Shown here piece by piece: positions 58,638 to 64,000 of a stretch of 64,000 bases of DNA. This DNA comes from Epiperipatus broadwayi (Eukaryota; Onychophora; Udeonychophora; Euonychophora; Peripatidae). The first letter of the stretch is position 1. Each line of letters begins with the position of its first letter. The position numbers and the translations under genes are program-made. The notes beneath the pieces are model-generated. The model did not search any database. It was given only the letters and a program-made list of their open reading frames with translations, and was not told the origin of the DNA. The stretch covers positions 186,001 through 250,000 of the forward strand of contig JAQFVV010006719.1 of assembly GCA_028023455.1 (NCBI GenBank), given 5' to 3'.

Positions 58638-60693
58638 ATTCACCAGGAAGTGATAATCAATTAGGGATATGTAAGATACATATTAATGTAAAACTAGGGT
58701 GACAAAAATTATTAAGAAAAACAATATTCATAGTTGATATTCCTAATCTTCAGAAATACTCTAATGAATTTAAATTAGAACTTTTAAAACGTTTTCAAAT
58801 ATTAGCAGATTTTGAATATAATTCAGAGTTGAATGAAATTAATAAGAAAATAGCTGATACACTTTTAAAAACTGCAATAAAGATAGCTGGTAGAAAAATA
58901 CAGCAATTGACCAATAAAATTTCTACTGAGACTTACAAGCAGTTGTCCTGGGTTCGCTTTTCGGCCGATGCTTTGACACATGAAAAAAAAAGAAGGAATA
59001 TGAAAATATATTAAAAAATGATGCATTAAGGAGGATTGAATGTCTTGGAATTTTGTAAATGGTGTGAAAAAGAGTTGATAATAAGAAAGTACAATTGTGA
59101 ACTAGCAAGGAAAGTTATAGAAATGAATAAAAGACACAAGAGTATAAAAAAAACAATAAAAACTTGTATCTGCAATAAGGAAAAAATATGAATGACATCA
59201 TGAAATGGGTAGAATTCTATCAAGAATTACATAGTAATAAACAACAAGTACTTCTAACAACTATTATATCTTCTGAATTGCCCAAGATTATCAATGAAAA
59301 AGTGAGACATGCAATAAAATTTATGAGAAGGGAAAAGCTCCAGGTGATGATGGAATTATAATCAATATCTTAAAAGAAGCAGGTAAAGAATACCAAATGT
59401 CTCAATGATAAAGATATACTAGATAATTGGAAGAATGCCACATTAATATAACTATCTTTAAAAGGTGATAAAGAAGATATTAGAAATTACAGACTTATCA
59501 GTCTTTTATTAGTTTTTTTACAAAATTTTTACCAAAATAATTACAACTCATTTACAGAAAACTTTGCATTTCAATCAACCAAAAGAATAAACTGGATTTA
59601 AAACTTATTTTAATACAGTAGATCATATACAAGTATTGAAAGTTATAGAAAGAACTAATAAATATGAGTTGCCATTATGCTTTGGATTTGTAGATTATAA
59701 AAAGGCATTTGATTCTATACATATTTCCTCAGTGATTAAAGTATTGTATCATCAAGGTAAAGACCCAGGATAATGACATATTCTGAAGAATATTTATAAA
59801 AATGTAGCAGCAACAATTAAATTACATAATATTGCGAAGGGCATCAGACAGGGTGACTCCATATCTCCAAAACTTTTTACAGTATTGCTATGAGAAGTAT
59901 TTTGTGATTAAAATGGGATGGGAAAAGAATAAAAGTAAATGATTATTTAAGTCATATAGATTTTGCAGATGATATAGTTGTTTTTTTGCGAATAATGTTT
60001 TAGAGCTTCAGGAAATGTTGCAAGAGATATCAGATGAAAGTAAGAAAGTAGGACTAAAGGTAAACATTAAAAAGATTAAAGTAATGTTTAATAGATTTTC
60101 TCAAAAGATAAAAATAAAGATTGTTAATGATGATTTACAAGAAGCTAACTAACTACAAATATCTTGGTCAGCTTATTACTACAGATGAACACATAACAGA
60201 TGAAAATAATCAGAATTAAACTTGGTTGGAGTGATTTTCGTAGAAATAATTTAATATTAAAATGAAATATGTCTATGTGTTTGAAAAAAAAAAAAGGTTT
60301 TTAATAAATGTGTTTTACCAGATCTTACTTATGGATCTGAGACTTGGACACTTTTTAGATGAGCAATACAGATACTTCAGACCACTAAAGAAGTATGGAG
60401 AGATGCATGTTAGCAGTAACTAGAAGATATTGAAAATGCAATACATGGATAAGAAGTAAGTGTTACTGACAATATTGCTAGAAGAGATGATAATAGATGG
60501 ACAATTGAAATATTAAACTGGATTCCAATAAGTTGTAAAAGACTTAGAAAGAGACCACATATCAAATGAATGAATGAAATAAGAAAGTGTATGTGGTTGA
60601 TGTGGAAAAGAGAAACTAGAGATGTGAGAAGATGCATTGAACTTGAATAGACTTTCATCCTGTAGTGGATTGATAATGGTTGACGATGATGAT
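58638..60693 (+). pseudogene. RTE LINE, about 2-kb 5'-truncated decayed copy
   Basis: Begins at the equivalent of [10 protein letters not shown], the end of the endonuclease, and runs through the linker ([20 protein letters not shown]), the GKAP-DG region, FVDYKKAFDSI, a [10 protein letters not shown] segment, DFADD (near 59,960) and the C-terminal tail. It ends at GGATTGATAATGGTTGACGATGATGATGA. Many frameshifts and stops are present. A truncated SINE interrupts it at 58,934-58,990. Confidence 0.9.
58934..58990 (+). mobile_element. 5'-truncated SINE nested in an RTE copy
   Basis: TTACAAGCAGTTGTCCTGGG, TTCGCTTTTCGGCCGATGC and TTTGACACATG plus A run match the 3' half of the SINE, from the anticodon-like region on. 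It replaces about six codons between the equivalents of STET and RRNIKI. The junctions share short homology with the target (ACTTA on the left, GAA-A-GAAGG on the right), so the insertion may have used microhomology rather than a normal TSD. Confidence 0.8.
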
Positions 60694-61490
60694 GACACAT
60701 ACATAATTTGACATTTCGATTAGTCTGCAGTGCAGTCAAAATCTCAAATTGCGTGTATATATAGAATTAAAGATTCTTTGCTATTAAAAGTCTTTGAAGT
60801 AAGGTGAACAGATTGTATTTATATAAAATACAGAAAAATAAAAGAACTGGTAGATTTAGTGGCATTTGCTTCGATCATTACTTTCCTAATACAAAATTTC
60901 AATGTTAAAAAAAAAGGTATTTCTTAGCTGATAAAAAGTCTTTAAGAGATAAGTTAAAAAAATAGAGAACTCACCTAAAGTCTTATTTTATATACATTTA
61001 ATACCTATCTATATCTACTGGTGCTTAAAATTTAATTGTTTTTTTTTTCTGTAGCTTCCTGGCTTGCAATATTTTATTGGTTATAGTTTGAATTTTTCAA
61101 GATTTTTCTTTCATTGGAATTCCGTAATTTCCACACACTATGAAAAGTCTTGTTATTTTATTTTCAAGAAATATTAATGGTGCTCTTGCAGCCTTAAAAA
61201 TGATTTTACAGTTATTATCATTAGCTGTTTGATCTACAATGCTTTATTACAAAACAAAACAAAAAAAACCTTTTGAATTTAAAATAAATTTTGCAGAATC
61301 AAACTTGAATAAACAATGACACTAATTCCAAAGTTTAGTTATGTATCAGGAATATTTTCAAATGATATGCAGTGTTATTCATTATAGGTTGCTTTTACAA
61401 TCACAATTGTTTGATTTTACAATATACTGGAGTTTGAAGAAACTTCTTAGATATTTGTGTCACAAAAGATTGCAAACAAATTTTAAACTA
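60694..61490. other. AT-rich sequence, no gene seen
   Basis: No feature is supported. Confidence 0.5.
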
Positions 61491-61494
61491 TCTA

Positions 61495-61580
61495 AAACGT
61501 TGGTGGTCGAGTGGTCAGGCAGCTGCCTTACAAGTAGTTGTCCCGGGTTCGCTTCCCGGCCGATACTACGAGCATGAAAA
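61495..61580 (+). mobile_element. tRNA-derived SINE, well preserved promoter boxes
   Basis: A box TGGTCGAGTGG at 61,504-61,514 fits the consensus exactly. B box GGTTCGCTTCC at 61,546-61,556 differs at one position. Between them, CTGCCTTACAAGTAG forms an anticodon-arm-like stem with loop CTTACAA. The 3' end is GGCCGATACTACGAGCATG followed by an A run. A clear TSD was not found. Confidence 0.85.
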
Positions 61581-61585
61581 AAAAA

Positions 61586-63330
61586 AAAGAAAAATATATA
61601 ATTTGACTCACACTAATTATACAATAGACAAGACAAAAGGGAACACAAAAGAATACGACAAAAAATATATTTCTAAAACTTATCTAACAATCTTTATATA
61701 ATTTTGTTTTACAAATAAAGGATTAACTTTCCTTCCCAACCAATTTTTTTTTTTTTTTAACTAAAGATTTAATTACTACAATATATAGAATTTTTATTTC
61801 TTTTCTTTTTTGTTGATTAAATTATTATCTCTAAAATATATTGAGTGAATTATAAATTAGATTTATAAAAAAAAAAAGAAAAGTTAGATTTATTTAAAGT
61901 TGATATATAATTTGTATCATTTATTTTATAGTGAAGATGTTAAATATTTAGATAATACTCTTATACATGCACATATTCATCTTCAAATATATATATATAT
62001 TATATTTTATTTATAAACATAAACTTTAATAGTTTATTTCAATTTTACTTTATTTATTTTCCTATTTTTTTAATACCACATTTTAACTATCTTGTTTGAG
62101 TTCCTCCATATCAGGACCACGAAATCAGTAGAGAATCGTCCCACGTCAATCCAGTTTCTAGTGTAATTCATTAATTATAAGCATATTAAATATTTTAATT
62201 ACTTTAATAACTTTAAATCGTTTTTTTTTTTCTGTTATATTGCCTTAATGCTGAATTACTCACCATAAAACAGTTTTTAAACAGTACACGGGAATAGATA
62301 AATGGAGAATAGAAGGAAGAGAAGTTTCTAAGAAGTGCACTCAGAGAGAAAAGAGAGAACTTTTGAAAATTAATTAATTAATTAACATATATATATATTG
62401 TGCCCTTTTCTATAGGCCAGTAATAGTTTATAATGGTCAATTACTAAAAAAATTTTAAATTTAGAATATGTTCTTTTAATATGGTAATTGTATTAAGTCA
62501 ATTATATCTTTAAAATACAATTTGAAGCTAAAAAGAATACATAGTATAAAAAATCATTTAAAAATAGTTATGTAAACTTAAAATATTGTTTCATATGGTT
62601 GTAAAAGCTGGCCATATTAAATAACACAGCTATAAATATTAAAAGTGTATTTAAAAAGTTCGATTTTAATAGTTTAAAACTTGTAGTAATAAATGTTATA
62701 TTTTAAATTTATAAAGTCATATTTAATAAGCAAAAATTAATATCGTACATTTTAAAAATAAACTTTATGATGGTGAAAATTATATCTAGTTCTATATTTT
62801 TAAAATTATTCTTCCAAATTTTTTATAATTATTTTATATAATATAATAAGTGTATCAATTTTATAAATCTAGGCAGAGAAATAGATTAAAAATCGTCTGT
62901 CAAAGTTATTAATCATGTGACCTGTATATTACATACTTTCTCACACATGCTTGTTTGAGTTAATAATAAAGTTTAAAATATTTTGAAATTGCAGTATAGA
63001 ATTGGATAGAATTGTTGCCTATCATAAAAATAAATAGTATTAAACATTAAGTTAACTATCGTATGTAATGTTTTAAGTAATGTAATAAAGACAAATACAG
63101 ATATAATAAAAATTAAATATTTTGTTTAAATAAAAATAGATAAATGGAATAAGTTATTAAAGTTATTTTAAAAGTTATTTTAAAAGATTAAATAATTTAA
63201 ATAAAGTTATAATTGAATTAAAAGTGGAATTTTAAATAATATTTTAAGTTCATTACGTCATAATTTCTAATTTTGAAATTCAATTCTACTTGAAATTGAA
63301 AATATGTAAATTTGTTCTCAAGCTAAAGTA
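61586..63330. other. AT-rich sequence, no gene seen
   Basis: Only homopolymers and (AT)n tracts are seen. Confidence 0.55.
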
Positions 63331-63425
63331 AGAATTAACCAATAGGAATAGGAATTCTTACAGACTATAAATATGATTTGCATGGGGTTATCGGGGGAGA
63401 TTAATAATGTATTGAAACCGGAGAA
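63331..63425 (+). promoter_or_regulatory. Promoter-like cluster: CCAAT, TATA, octamer
   Basis: ACCAATAGG (about 63,337), TATAAATA (about 63,366), ATTTGCAT (octamer, just after) and a GC-richer GGGGTTATCGGGGGAG follow each other, then a 5' splice-like GAGAAAG/GTAAAT. The spacing suits a polymerase II core promoter, but no gene could be identified in the remaining 580 bp. Confidence 0.25.
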
Positions 63426-64000
63426 AGGTAAATTATAACTATCAAAAAGATAGTATTTTTAAAATTTTTATTTTAGTCAATTTTTTTTAGTACTTTCTTA
63501 TCGTTTTATTTGCAAAAAAAAACTAATTGATAATTTTTTTAAAGTATTTTTGCAAAAGAGGGTGTTAAAATATAATAATTTAGAAACTTCATGGAAATGA
63601 TTTTCTAATTTTTAAAGTACTTACCAGTCGTATTTTATCTAAAAGTTTAACCTAAACTTCGCAATAAAGGATGGATATACTATGAAATAAAATGGATATA
63701 AGTTGTAATGCTGAAAAAATATTTGAAATATTTGTTGATACAGCTTTATTAATACTTCACCGGAGAACTGTTTTGGTACATAAAAAAACCACAGCTCGGA
63801 CATTATACGGAGTCTAAAAAATGTATTGAAACGTATTATTTATAAGTTTATCCAAGATTTATTTTTAAAATAGTAATAAGACAATTATATTTCATGAATT
63901 ATTTTATATAATATGATATTCAAAGGAGTAAAATGTTATATCCTTTCTGAAGGTAAGATTTTTTTTTTTTTTTAAAAGAGATTTATAAAAATACCAAACG
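63426..64000. other. AT-rich sequence to the window end, no gene seen
   Basis: No feature is supported. Confidence 0.5.

Noticed and set aside
1-64000. CRISPR array, bacterial operons or rRNA
   Set aside because: No regular short repeats with unique spacers, no ribosomal sequence, and no dense coding were seen.

Overview
The window is very AT-rich (I estimate about 28% GC by eye) and looks like intergenic or intronic DNA of an invertebrate animal. I recognise no intact host gene. What can be identified is a dense layering of mobile elements: RTE-clade LINEs, a piece of a Penelope-like element (PLE), tRNA-derived SINEs, a Merlin-type DNA transposon fragment, a hAT-like end, small inverted-repeat elements, and several families of dispersed fold-back repeats. 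Species cannot be fixed from these. Bacteria are excluded by the SINEs, LINEs and repeat structure.

Layout. 1-5.5 kb: a 183-bp tandem array, a fold-back repeat (family HH-A), a small GC-rich island, and a 1-kb inverted repeat. 5.5-14 kb: SINE, HH-C and HH-A repeats, an RTE 3' fragment, and a PLE GIY-YIG endonuclease remnant. 14-28.3 kb: hAT-like end, small inverted-repeat elements, four more HH-A copies, a 1-kb direct-plus-inverted element (21.7-22.8 kb), the HH-B element (26.4-27.4 kb) and the HH-D element (28.06-28.25 kb). 28.3-37 kb: another fold-back, SINEs, a LINE tail relic. 37.2-40.5 kb: a complete RTE retrotransposon, on the minus strand, with one uninterrupted 988-codon ORF and a perfect 12-bp target-site duplication (TSD). 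40.5-50.9 kb: fold-backs, a decayed ORF cluster, an LTR-like block and the Merlin fragment. 51-60.7 kb: three decayed RTE copies (one with a nested SINE) and a 372-bp tandem array built from an RTE tail. 60.7-64 kb: one SINE and otherwise plain AT-rich sequence.

The main result is a group of unrelated-looking repeat families that each carry a hammerhead self-cleaving ribozyme motif (CUGANGA core, stem II, GAAA, short stem III, NUH site, matching stem I). I found by eye one well-formed motif each in HH-A (18,655-18,713 +), HH-C (9,217-9,275 +) and HH-D (28,117-28,159 -), and two in HH-B (26,821-26,866 + and 27,233-27,278 +). These families occur as direct and inverted (fold-back) multimers with units of about 410-450 bp where measurable. 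Many insertions are bounded by perfect 11-13 bp direct repeats, close to the 12-14 bp TSDs of the RTE LINE and of one SINE here. This fits hammerhead-bearing retrozymes or PLE terminal repeats. The fold-back form with an asymmetric tail is the part I would call unusual.

How they may work together (inference): the RTE element supplies endonuclease and reverse transcriptase and could mobilise the SINEs. The hammerhead repeats encode no protein and need a partner, either the PLE represented at 12.7-13.2 kb or the RTE. All ribozyme calls rest on hand-drawn pairing and need covariance and structure searches.
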